Assembly: GCA_002418285.1 (NCBI GenBank)
Contig: DIDT01000018.1
Coordinates: 156,633 to 220,632 of the forward strand
From: Phycisphaerales bacterium UBA5793
GTDB lineage: Bacteria; Planctomycetota; Phycisphaerae; Phycisphaerales; UBA5793
Reading direction: 5' to 3'
Length of the DNA stretch: 64,000 nt
The first letter of the stretch is position 1. The number at the start of each line of letters is the position of its first letter. Shown here in pieces: positions 41,513 to 49,695 of the stretch. Position numbers and translations under genes: made by a program. The notes below the pieces were generated by a model. It was not told the origin of the DNA, made no database searches, and saw nothing but the letters and a program-made list of their open reading frames with translations.

Positions 41513-42514
41513 CTAGCAGCATCGGACCAATCGCTCCCGGGGCAGGCGGTGCTGATCAATCAGATCCTCTATGTCGGCCAGGAAGCGGCGGCCGTCTACG
41601 ACGTAGCCGGCAGTGGGTTTGAGTTCCGGGCGCAGCGCGGCGAAGTAGCGGTTGAAGCGGATCATCAGCAGTTCGCGCACGTACTTGGCGAGCATCGACG
41701 CCAGCGCGACGGGCAGGTGGGAGGACTCCGCCTTCTCGGTGAAGGTGATCGTCATGCGCTTTGGACCCATCGCCAGTTCGTAGCGGCTGATTGAGTCCTG
41801 TTCGTCGAGGATGCGGATCATCGCTTCGGGGAAGAGCATCTGGAGCGGCTCGCGGTAGCGCATGCGGGCGCCCTGGCGATCGACGACGACGCGCGGATGG
41901 TGCTCGCCGTGCTGATCCATGATGGTTGCAAGGTGGCGGCCGACGAGATGGAAACTTGCGGACGACTTGGTGCGCACGCGATTGACGGCTTCGTTGAACT
42001 GGGCTTCCGTCAGGGGGTGGCAGGTGAGTGAGTCGACAGCAACACCGTTGCGTTTGAGCGTGTTGCCGAGCACATTGGCGTCGATGCGCAAGAGCGTCAC
42101 GTCATTGCCGACCGGTACGGGCAGGGCGGCTCCGTCGTACCATGGCGCGTGCTCAACCCGTGTCCAGGCGCCGGGGACGACGGTCTCGAGAAACGCGCGA
42201 TCATCGGAAGGCATCGGGCAGCGGCCACCGGCGGAGAGGAACGTCAGCACGCCGCGCTCGAGGTGGGTCAGCGGATGGCGCGATGGATCGTCGGGATCCG
42301 CATTGGATCTTTTCAGGCGTTTTGAGTCGCAGACGACGATGCGACCCTTTGATGAGGCAATCTGTTTGGCCACGGCGGCCCGGAGTATTGACCACATCTT
42401 CGGCGCCCCGGCTGCGGGGTCATGGTCGCTGATGACCAGCGTGGCGCAGGCGACGGTGAGGGGGCCGAACATCGGCCCGTAGCCCGCCTCGTCGATGCCC
42501 GAGTAGACCAACAT
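41513..42514 (-). CDS. Divergent ribonuclease HII-like protein
   Basis: Protein of 333 residues. The N-terminus VYSGIDEAGYGPMFGPLTVAC matches the RNase HII GIDEAGRGPxAGP motif with both acidic residues. VVCDSKRLKR corresponds to the DSKxL segment, RVVVDRQGARMRY to the third Asp region, and VALASMLAKYVRELLMIRFN to ASxxAKVxRD. About 120 extra residues are inserted in the middle. GR is replaced by GY, which in RNase HII is the residue contacting the ribonucleotide junction, so substrate choice may differ. The ATG at 42514 is taken; a GTG three codons earlier is possible. Confidence 0.75.
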   Translation of the reverse strand: MLVYSGIDEAGYGPMFGPLTVACATLVISDHDPAAGAPKMWSILRAAVAKQIASSKGRIVVCDSKRLKRSNADPDDPSRHPLTHLERGVLTFLSAGGRCPMPSDDRAFLETVVPGAWTRVEHAPWYDGAALPVPVGNDVTLLRIDANVLGNTLKRNGVAVDSLTCHPLTEAQFNEAVNRVRTKSSASFHLVGRHLATIMDQHGEHHPRVVVDRQGARMRYREPLQMLFPEAMIRILDEQDSISRYELAMGPKRMTITFTEKAESSHLPVALASMLAKYVRELLMIRFNRYFAALRPELKPTAGYVVDGRRFLADIEDLIDQHRLPRERLVRCC

Positions 42515-42556
42515 GGGCGTCACTCTAGCGAGCCGGCCCTATCCTTGCGCACCGAA

Positions 42557-43699
42557 ATGAGCACATCGCGTCCCAAGGTTCTCGTGGCCATGTCAGGCGG
42601 GGTGGACAGCAGTGTCGCCGCGGCTCTGCTGCTGCGCGAGGGTTACGACGTCGTCGGGTGTTTCATGCGGCTGGGTTCGCCGGGGGAGACGTTTGACGAA
42701 CTGACGGCCGATCGCGACGAGTGCGATCCGGCGAAGATCCGCATCGGGCACCAGGGGTGTTGTTCGATCAATGACGCCGCGGATGCGCGGTTGGTGGCGG
42801 CGAAATTGGGCGTGCCGTTCTACGTGGCGAACTTCAAGAAGGACTTCGGCCGCATCATCGATTATTTTGTTGGTGAATACAACGCCGGCCGGACGCCCAA
42901 CCCGTGCGTGCGGTGCAACGATTGGCTGAAATTCGGGCGACTGCACGAATACGCGAAGCAAATTGACGCGGAGTTTGTCGCGTCGGGACATTATGCGCGG
43001 ATTGATCGCGACGCGGATGGCGGATCGCGACTGCTGCGCGGCATTGATGGGGACAAGGATCAGAGTTACGTCCTGTTCGGCGCACCGCGCGAGCGGCTGA
43101 GTGAGATGTTGCTGCCGATCGGCGGGTATCACAAGAGTGAAATACGGGCGCTGGCGAAGGAGTTCGACCTGCCGGTGTTCGACAAGCCGGACTCGCAGGA
43201 GATCTGTTTCGTCCCTGACAACGACTACGCGGGGCTGGTGAAACGGCGCACACCCGACGCCGTGGAGCGGGGTGCGATTCTCGATCCTGGTGGCCGGGAA
43301 ATCGGCGAGCACGCGGGGCATCAGCACTTCACCATCGGGCAGCGGCGCGGCGTGGGTGTGGCGCTGGGGTATCCGATCTACGTCGTGGATCGCGATGCGG
43401 AGCGAAACACGATCACAGTCGGCCCGCGCGAGATGCTGCTGTCAGCCGGCTGTACGGCCGGCGAGGTCAACTGGCTCGTCGATGTGCCGGAGATGGGGCA
43501 GTGGGTGCCGTGCTCGGTGAAGATTCGCTACAACAGTGTAGCCGTGCCGGCGCGCGTGCAGCGCACCGGTGAAGATGCGATTGAAGTACACTTCGATGAA
43601 GCGCAGTTCGCCATCGCACCGGGACAGGCAGTGGTGTGCTACGACGCGGACGAGCCGGACGTTGTCATCGGCGGTGGCTGGATCAATGCCGCGTTCTGA
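42557..43699 (+). CDS. mnmA: tRNA-specific 2-thiouridylase MnmA
   Basis: Adds sulfur to U34 of Lys, Glu and Gln tRNAs; 380 residues. PP-loop VLVAMSGGVDSSVAAALL at the N-terminus. The first catalytic Cys is in TPNPCVRCNDWLKFG, and the second in DSQEICFVPDNDY. YARIDRD, GDKDQSYVLFG and HFTIGQRRGVGVALG are typical. An insertion after MRLGSPGET (DELTADRDECDPAK, then IGHQGCCSINDAADAR) is common outside the proteobacteria. TATCCT (42540-42545) lies 11 nt before the ATG and there is no clear SD. Confidence 0.95.
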   Translation: MSTSRPKVLVAMSGGVDSSVAAALLLREGYDVVGCFMRLGSPGETFDELTADRDECDPAKIRIGHQGCCSINDAADARLVAAKLGVPFYVANFKKDFGRIIDYFVGEYNAGRTPNPCVRCNDWLKFGRLHEYAKQIDAEFVASGHYARIDRDADGGSRLLRGIDGDKDQSYVLFGAPRERLSEMLLPIGGYHKSEIRALAKEFDLPVFDKPDSQEICFVPDNDYAGLVKRRTPDAVERGAILDPGGREIGEHAGHQHFTIGQRRGVGVALGYPIYVVDRDAERNTITVGPREMLLSAGCTAGEVNWLVDVPEMGQWVPCSVKIRYNSVAVPARVQRTGEDAIEVHFDEAQFAIAPGQAVVCYDADEPDVVIGGGWINAAF

Positions 43700-43747
43700 A
43701 CAGGTCAGATCGATGGCGGTGCACCGCGCCGCTGATCTGGTCTCGTC

Positions 43748-44872
43748 TTACCCCTTCCACGAGCGGCGCGGTTCGCCGACGTAGACGCTCAGCGGGCGGA
43801 TCAGGCGGTTGTGTTCGTGCTGCTCCATGATGTGGGCGCACCAGCCGGTGATGCGCGATGCGACAAAGATCGGCGTGTATTGCGGGACGGGGATGCCCAT
43901 GGTGAAGTAGGTCATGCCGCAGGGGAAGTCCACGTTGGGGTGGATCTTCTTCTCGTCGAGCATGATCTTCTGGACGGCGTCGCCGATGTCGAACCACTTC
44001 TTGAAGTCCGGGCGTTCCTTGGTGAGCTTGAGACCCCACGAGCGGAGGATGGGAGCGCGGTGGTCGCCGTTCTTGTAGACGCGATGGCCGAATCCCATGA
44101 TCTTGCGCTTGGTGGCGAAGGCGTTGTCCATGAAGGGACGGACGTTTTCGAGGGTGCCGACTTCCTTGAGCATGTCCATGGCGGCTTCGTTGGCGCCGCC
44201 GTGCAGCGGACCCTTGAGCGCGCCGATACCGCCGACGACGGCCGAGTGCATGTCGCTGAGTGTGCCGGCGATCGTGCGGCAGGTGAAGGTCGATGCATTG
44301 AACTCGTGCTCGGCGTAGAGGATCAGTGAGACGTCCATTGCCCGAGCAAGCAGATCGCTCGGCTTGTCACCGGTCATCATGTAGAGAAGATTGCCCGGGA
44401 GATTGAGTGAAGCATCGGGCGCGACGGTGGGTTTGCCGTCGATGGCGCGCTGGCCGGCCCCGATGATCGTCGGGATTGCGGCGAGCAGGCGCTTGGCCTT
44501 GGCCAGATTATGCTCGGGCGAGTTGCTGGCGATGTGGGCGTCGACATGGCTGAGCAGGCTGACGCCGGTGCGCAGGGTATCCATGGGGTGAGACTTGGGC
44601 GCGACGCGGCGGACGATGTCGATGATCCAGTCAGGCACGGCGCGCAGACCGGCGAGTTCCTTCTTGAACTTGCTCAATTCGTTGGCGCTGGGCTTGTGGC
44701 CGACGAGCAGCAGGTGCGCGACCTCTTCGAAGGTGGCGTTGTCGGCGAGATCGTGGATTTCGTAGCCGCGATAGAGCAGTTGCCCCTGACCGACGTTGCA
44801 GACGGCGGTGGAGCCCGCTTCGATGCCTTCGAGACCTGAAGTTGCCGGTGATGTTGTTTGTGCTGGTGTCAT
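43748..44872 (-). CDS. prpC: 2-Methylcitrate synthase / citrate synthase
   Basis: Protein of 374 residues of the citrate synthase family. Seen: GLEGIEAGSTAVCNVGQGQLLYRGYEIHDLA, EHEFNASTFTCRTIAGTLSDMHSAVVGGIGALKGPLHGGANEAAM, IMGFGHRVYKNGDHRAPIL and a final SVYVGEPRRSWKG. The active-site His (EHEFNAST, KGPLHGG) are present. Its place as the last gene of prpD-prpB-prpC argues for propionyl-CoA plus oxaloacetate as the reaction; citrate synthase activity is possible too. The ATG at 44872 has AGGAAGG seven bases upstream, which decides against the upstream ATG. Confidence 0.9.
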   Translation of the reverse strand: MTPAQTTSPATSGLEGIEAGSTAVCNVGQGQLLYRGYEIHDLADNATFEEVAHLLLVGHKPSANELSKFKKELAGLRAVPDWIIDIVRRVAPKSHPMDTLRTGVSLLSHVDAHIASNSPEHNLAKAKRLLAAIPTIIGAGQRAIDGKPTVAPDASLNLPGNLLYMMTGDKPSDLLARAMDVSLILYAEHEFNASTFTCRTIAGTLSDMHSAVVGGIGALKGPLHGGANEAAMDMLKEVGTLENVRPFMDNAFATKRKIMGFGHRVYKNGDHRAPILRSWGLKLTKERPDFKKWFDIGDAVQKIMLDEKKIHPNVDFPCGMTYFTMGIPVPQYTPIFVASRITGWCAHIMEQHEHNRLIRPLSVYVGEPRRSWKG

Positions 44873-44916
44873 GGATGCTGAACCTTCCTGTTCATGCATA
44901 CGAGATTGAGAGTGAT

Positions 44917-45810
44917 TCAGTTGCCATCCGGCGAGTGGAGTTCACGACCGGATCGACCGGGGTAATCCCACTGTCGGCCGGGCTGGTAATCGAGCCATTG
45001 GTAGAGCTCAGCGCGGGTCTGCATGGCGTCGATGAGTGAAGCCACGGAGCCTTCCTGTTGGAGAGTTTGCAGGCCGCGCATGACGTGTCCCATGGCCAGG
45101 CGCATCATACTCAGGGGATAGATGACGATGGCGTAGCCGAGTCGGGCGAACTGTTCGGCGTTGATGAGTGGCGTCTTGCCGAATTCAGTCATGTTGGCCA
45201 GGAGCGGACCGGGCGAGCGTTGGGCCATGTCGCCGAATTGCGCTTCGCTGGTGAGTCCTTCGGGGAAGATCACATCGGCCCCGGCATCGCGATAGGCATT
45301 GGCCCGCTCGACGGCGGCCTCGAAACCGTCCACACCTGCCGCGTCGGTGCGAGCGATGATGACAAAGTCTCGTGAGGGTCGGTGATCGGCGGCGGCGGAG
45401 ACCTTTTCGCACATGGCGTCGATGGAGATGAGCTCCTTGCCTTCAAGGTGGCCACATCGTTTGGGGAAAACCTGGTCTTCGATGTGCATCGCCGCGGCGC
45501 CTGCCCACTCATATTCGATGGTGGTGCGGATGACGCATTCGACTTCGCCGTAGCCGGTGTCGGCATCGACAATGGTGGGCAGCCCGGAGGCCTGGCTGAT
45601 TTCGCGGATGGTGCGACACATTTCCGAGAGGGTGATGAGGCCGATGTCGGGATAGCCGGCGACATTGGCAGTCGCGCCGCCGGAGATGTAGACGGCCTCG
45701 AAGCCGACGATGCCCACGGCACGGGCGACGAGCGCATCGAACGCGCCCGGTGCGATGACCGTACCGCGTTGCATTCGATCGCGCAGCACTCGTCCCGGAT
45801 GGGGCTTCAT
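44917..45810 (-). CDS. prpB: Methylisocitrate lyase
   Basis: Splits 2-methylisocitrate into pyruvate and succinate; 297 residues. Seen: IAPGAFDALVARAVGIVGFEAVYISGGATANVAGYPDIGL, IVDADTGYGEVECV, AAAMHIEDQVFPKRCGHLEGKELI with the catalytic KRCGH, and IIARTDAAGVDGFEAAVERANAYRDAGADVIFPEGL. The start is an ATG next to the prpD stop, with GGAAAG upstream inside prpD. Middle gene of the methylcitrate set. Confidence 0.94.
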   Translation of the reverse strand: MKPHPGRVLRDRMQRGTVIAPGAFDALVARAVGIVGFEAVYISGGATANVAGYPDIGLITLSEMCRTIREISQASGLPTIVDADTGYGEVECVIRTTIEYEWAGAAAMHIEDQVFPKRCGHLEGKELISIDAMCEKVSAAADHRPSRDFVIIARTDAAGVDGFEAAVERANAYRDAGADVIFPEGLTSEAQFGDMAQRSPGPLLANMTEFGKTPLINAEQFARLGYAIVIYPLSMMRLAMGHVMRGLQTLQQEGSVASLIDAMQTRAELYQWLDYQPGRQWDYPGRSGRELHSPDGN

Positions 45811-45811
45811 G

Positions 45812-47377
45812 TCATTCAAACTTTCCGCGGTCAAGAATCTCGAAATCGTAGAGGCTGGCCACGTCCTGAGCAGACCTATCGGCCAGATTGAGCCGTGTCA
45901 GAAGAGCATTCGGGTCGGCCACAGCCAACTCACCCAGCATGCGGAACTTGTGGTCGAGAATGTCCCGCAGGTTGGCGGTCGTATTGCGGGCGTGTCCCGA
46001 CGGATACATGACCAGGCCGCTGTCATGCTTGCGCCCCGCGTCGTCGGTGATGACGAGCGATGTGGGGATGCCGTCCGGGTACTTGGCGTCGTAGTCGGGG
46101 CCGCCGTGTTCAAAGGTGATGCGCTCCATAAGACGTCGGGTATCACTGTTGAAGATCGCCTCTTCGTTGTAGTCGAAGGGCGAAAGCATGAGCGCTTTCC
46201 AGTGTCCGTCGTTGGTGTTGGCGAGGTGGGTCGAACCCTTCCTAGCCGCCAGATCGAGGGCCTTGCGCAGCTTGGTTGCGACGATGTAGACCATGGAGTG
46301 GTCGGCGCTTTGGCGCGTGTGCGGGTCGCGCTTGGCCGGATCGCCGATGATGCCGAACGCCGGCTGGTAGGCCTTGACGACGATCGACTTGATGTGCTTG
46401 CCGGTGGGATCGTTGAGCAGTGCGGGAGCATCCTGAATCAGGTTGATGAGCCCCTGCAGGGCGCCTGCCGATTGATGCTCGTAGAGGCCGAGTTTGAAGT
46501 GCATGCCCATGACCGCAAACTGGTCGCCACTGTGCGTCAGGACGATGTCGAAGGGCGAGCGATCGCCGTCGGTTGGCTCATTGAGGCGGAAGATGGCTTC
46601 CTTGTTGCGGAAGATGTCGCGCGGTCCGACGAAGCCTCGCATCGAGCGGAGCATGGCGAGCACGGCAACCTCGGCACTGATGGCGGCCGAGGCGCCCTTG
46701 GAGTCGCTCAACTGTTTGCCGGCGCGGATGGCGCGGAAGGGGATGTAGTGCGCGACCACCATGCCGATGGCCGATTCGATCTGCTCGGCGGTGGCGCCCA
46801 TCATCGCACCAAACGTGGCGGCGGACGCGATGGCGCCATGAACAACGTGATCGATCTTGTAGGTCTTGAGTGAGAAAACTTCTGCGAGGCGGCCGCGAAT
46901 CTCATCGAGCAGGATCATCCCTCGCAGCGCCTTTCGGCCGTCCAGACCTCGCATCTGGGCTGCGGCGATGGCGACTGGATAGAAGTCGTTGTGGCCGAAC
47001 TCGCCGGCGGTGTGACCGAGGTCGGGGTTATACCCGAAATTGGTTCCATTGGAGTCCCACTCGCGGACGGCGGAACTGTTTGCCACGACAGCCTTTTCGG
47101 CGTGTACGCGCTTCGTCGAACCGAAGACGCACGCGCCCTGTGAATCCGGGTAGTCAAGTGCTTCGCGCCGCAGCACCGTGGGTGCGTTGGTGCCCAGAGC
47201 GAGGGCCGACAGTCCGCAGAGCACGGCATCTGTGTGGAACAGGCTGATCCGCTCAAAGACGCGCTCGTCGGGTTTGCCGATCTTTTCAGCCATGAAATCC
47301 ACGGCAAAACGGCCGATACCCAGCGCCTGGTTGGTGTCGTGTTTGAGCGTCACGCGATGATGCAGGTCGACGGTCAT
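45812..47377 (-). CDS. prpD: 2-Methylcitrate dehydratase (MmgE/PrpD family)
   Basis: Protein of 521 residues, full length for PrpD. Seen: AVDFMAEKIG, SNGTNFGYNPDLGHTAGEFGHNDFYPVAIAAAQ, LAEVFSLKTYKIDHVVHGAIASAATFGAM and RAGKQLSDSKGASAAISAEVAV. It removes water from 2-methylcitrate in propionyl-CoA oxidation. First gene of prpDBC; the region upstream holds a 24-bp dyad at 47470-47493 and separates it from a divergent thiolase gene. Confidence 0.94.
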   Translation of the reverse strand: MTVDLHHRVTLKHDTNQALGIGRFAVDFMAEKIGKPDERVFERISLFHTDAVLCGLSALALGTNAPTVLRREALDYPDSQGACVFGSTKRVHAEKAVVANSSAVREWDSNGTNFGYNPDLGHTAGEFGHNDFYPVAIAAAQMRGLDGRKALRGMILLDEIRGRLAEVFSLKTYKIDHVVHGAIASAATFGAMMGATAEQIESAIGMVVAHYIPFRAIRAGKQLSDSKGASAAISAEVAVLAMLRSMRGFVGPRDIFRNKEAIFRLNEPTDGDRSPFDIVLTHSGDQFAVMGMHFKLGLYEHQSAGALQGLINLIQDAPALLNDPTGKHIKSIVVKAYQPAFGIIGDPAKRDPHTRQSADHSMVYIVATKLRKALDLAARKGSTHLANTNDGHWKALMLSPFDYNEEAIFNSDTRRLMERITFEHGGPDYDAKYPDGIPTSLVITDDAGRKHDSGLVMYPSGHARNTTANLRDILDHKFRMLGELAVADPNALLTRLNLADRSAQDVASLYDFEILDRGKFE

Positions 47378-47469
47378 GGGTGTTCATCCTGTTGGCAACG
47401 TGCCGGGTGCAACGTTCTGCCAGCGCGCCGGCAGTATGAGGCGGAGCGCCGGCGCACTTCCTCCCGGGA

Positions 47470-47493
47470 GTCTACTTGCATCGCAGTGTAGAC
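47470..47493. promoter_or_regulatory. 24-bp dyad between prpD and the thiolase gene
   Basis: GTCTAC (47470-47475) and GTAGAC (47488-47493) frame TTGCATCGCAGT. It lies 93 bp before prpD and 154 bp before the thiolase gene, so one regulator could control both. No regulator gene is adjacent. The proteins' roles (propionyl-CoA and acyl-CoA use) make shared control sensible. Confidence 0.4.
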
Positions 47494-47646
47494 CGAAGGG
47501 AGACGCATCGCTTGCGGGAGAAATCCCCAATCCAGAGTACACGGCGATTGCCCTGATGTCAGTGCGGAATGCGTTGCTCTATGATTTGGCACCACCGATC
47601 AGGCCGATGCGTCTCATGTCACTTTGAACGCCAAGGATGCAGCCTC

Positions 47647-48828
47647 ATGTCAACTAACACGCCCGTCATCGTCTCCGCCAAGCGCACTCCAATCGGTCGA
47701 TTTATGGGAGGGCTTTCTCGAGTGCCTTCTCCCGAACTTGGCTCACTGGCGATCAAGGCGGTGCTGGCTGATGTGCCGGCGATCAAGGACAAGCTTGACG
47801 AGTTGATCGTTGGTGTCGTGCTCCAGGCTGGTCTCGGACAGAATCCGGCGCGCCAAGCCGGATTGAAGGCCGGCTTTTCCAACGACTTGATTGCCTTCAC
47901 TGTCAACAAGGTCTGCGGCAGTTCACTCAAGGCGGCCATGCTCGCGGCGCAGGCGATCAAAGCAGGCGATGGTGATTCGTTCATCGTCTGCGGGATGGAG
48001 AACATGTCACTGGCGCCGCACCTTGCATACGTGCGAGCCGGGCTGAAGTACGGCGACGGCCAACTCATCGATCACATGCGACTCGACGGACTGCACTGTG
48101 CGTTCTGTGACTGGGGCATGGGAATGGCGGCGGAGTGGATCGCCAAGGAGTACGGCATCTCGCGCGAAGAACAGGATCGCTTCTCGGTCCAATCGCATCA
48201 GCGGGCGGCCAAGGCACAGGCCAACGGTTGGTACGCCAGCGCCATCGTGCCCGTCTCGGCCGCCGACGCGAAGCAGAAGCAGGACATCACGGCTGATGAA
48301 GGCGTTCGCGCGGATACGACACTCGAGTCGGTGAGCAAACTGCGGCCGGCCTTTGACAAGGCGGGTTCCGTAACCGCGGCAAACTCCAGTCAGATTTCCG
48401 ACGGTGCCGCGGCACTGGCGATCACGTCTGAATCGCGCGCCCATGCCATGGGGCTCAAGCCGCTGGCTCGTATTCTCAGTTACCACACCCACGGCGTCGA
48501 TCCGAAGGAACTGTTTATCGCACCCGTTGAGGCCATCCGCCGGTGCGTAGCCAAGGCGGGAATCGGCGTTGAAGACGTCGATCTTTTCGAGCTCAACGAA
48601 GCCTTTGCAGCGCAAGTGCTTGCCGACCTTAAGGTGCTCGAGATTCCCGAGAGCAAGGTCAACGTGTGTGGTGGTGGCGTGGCGATCGGTCATCCTATCG
48701 GCGCTTCCGGGGCCCGCATCATCGTGACACTTGTCCACCAGTTGAAGCGACTCAATCTCAAGCGCGGCGTAGCGGCGCTGTGCCTAGGCGGCGGCAATGG
48801 CGTGGCGATGTTGATCGAGCGAGTCTGA
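47647..48828 (+). CDS. Acetyl-CoA acetyltransferase (thiolase)
   Basis: Thiolase of 393 residues. Seen: VIVSAKRTPIGRFMGGLS, the acyl-accepting Cys in VNKVCGSSLKAAMLAAQAI, ELNEAFAAQVLADL, GGGVAIGHPIGASGARIIVTL with the catalytic His, and the second Cys in ALCLGGGNGVAM. It interconverts acetoacetyl-CoA and two acetyl-CoA, or cleaves 3-ketoacyl-CoA. Divergent from prpDBC; it may feed propionyl-CoA into the cycle, but this is inference. Confidence 0.93.
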   Translation: MSTNTPVIVSAKRTPIGRFMGGLSRVPSPELGSLAIKAVLADVPAIKDKLDELIVGVVLQAGLGQNPARQAGLKAGFSNDLIAFTVNKVCGSSLKAAMLAAQAIKAGDGDSFIVCGMENMSLAPHLAYVRAGLKYGDGQLIDHMRLDGLHCAFCDWGMGMAAEWIAKEYGISREEQDRFSVQSHQRAAKAQANGWYASAIVPVSAADAKQKQDITADEGVRADTTLESVSKLRPAFDKAGSVTAANSSQISDGAAALAITSESRAHAMGLKPLARILSYHTHGVDPKELFIAPVEAIRRCVAKAGIGVEDVDLFELNEAFAAQVLADLKVLEIPESKVNVCGGGVAIGHPIGASGARIIVTLVHQLKRLNLKRGVAALCLGGGNGVAMLIERV

Positions 48829-48885
48829 TTCTTCCGCCATGATGTGATCCGCCGAGTATGATGCGCCTCCATGAAGGAGATGCGC

Positions 48886-49689
48886 ATGACGCAGTCCATT
48901 CGAATCTTCGCGATTGCTCTCTGCACAATCCTGATTGCGGGCTGTTCCAGTCGGAACCCTTCCCAATCCAGCAACCCCGCTGCGCCTGGGTTTGATGTTG
49001 CGGGCTCCGACGCCAAGGCGATTGAGATTGCCGATCGAGTCATGCAGGCGCTGGGTGGACGGCAGGCGTGGGACCAGACGGGCTACCTCGTATGGCGGTT
49101 CTTTGGCAAGCGCTTGCATGTCTGGGATAAACAGGCCGGGCTTGATCGAATCGAGTACAGCACGCCAGAGGGTGATGCCATCGTTCTGGTTGTGAATGTC
49201 GACGATGCCACCGGTCGAGCATGGAAGAACGGAAAGGAAGTGACTGATGCCGCCGAGCTCGCCGAATTGCTCAAGGGCGGGCGCGAGACGTGGATCAACG
49301 ACAGCTACTGGATGTTCATGCCCTGGAAGCTCAAAGACTCGGGCGTCACGCTTAAGTATGTCGATGAAAGCGACACATTGGACGGACGTCCGGCGGACAT
49401 GCTTGAACTGACTTTCAAGGGCGTTGGCGTCACGCCGCAGAACAAGTATCACGTGTGGGTGGCGCGGGACACCAATCTGGTTGCGCAATGGGCGTACTTT
49501 GCTGATGCCAGCGATCCTGAACCCAAATTCACGGTGCCGTGGGACAACTGGAAGCCGTATGGCTCGATCATGCTCTCCGATCAACGTGGCGAGGGACGGT
49601 CGCACACGGACCTGGGCGTGTACAAGAGAGTCCCGGGAGGTGTGTTCACGAGCCCGGAGCCGATCGATCGGACGAAGTGGGAGAAGTAG
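48886..49689 (+). CDS. Lipoprotein of unknown function
   Basis: Protein of 267 residues. MTQSIRIFAIALCTILIAGCSS is a lipoprotein signal with lipobox LIAGC. The mature part begins with a Ser/Pro linker and has IEIADRVMQALGGRQAWDQTGYLVWRFFGKRLHVWDKQAG, a pattern seen in periplasmic lipid-binding-like families (LolA/DUF-type beta sheets), but the match is loose. AAGGAG lies six bases before the ATG at 48886, and TATGAT (48857-48862) is a good -10. Confidence 0.75.
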   Translation: MTQSIRIFAIALCTILIAGCSSRNPSQSSNPAAPGFDVAGSDAKAIEIADRVMQALGGRQAWDQTGYLVWRFFGKRLHVWDKQAGLDRIEYSTPEGDAIVLVVNVDDATGRAWKNGKEVTDAAELAELLKGGRETWINDSYWMFMPWKLKDSGVTLKYVDESDTLDGRPADMLELTFKGVGVTPQNKYHVWVARDTNLVAQWAYFADASDPEPKFTVPWDNWKPYGSIMLSDQRGEGRSHTDLGVYKRVPGGVFTSPEPIDRTKWEK

Positions 49690-49695
49690 GGGCCG

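Noticed and set aside
43748..44872. Naming the citrate-synthase family gene gltA
   Set aside because: Its position directly after prpD and prpB makes methylcitrate synthase more likely; sequence alone does not separate the two.
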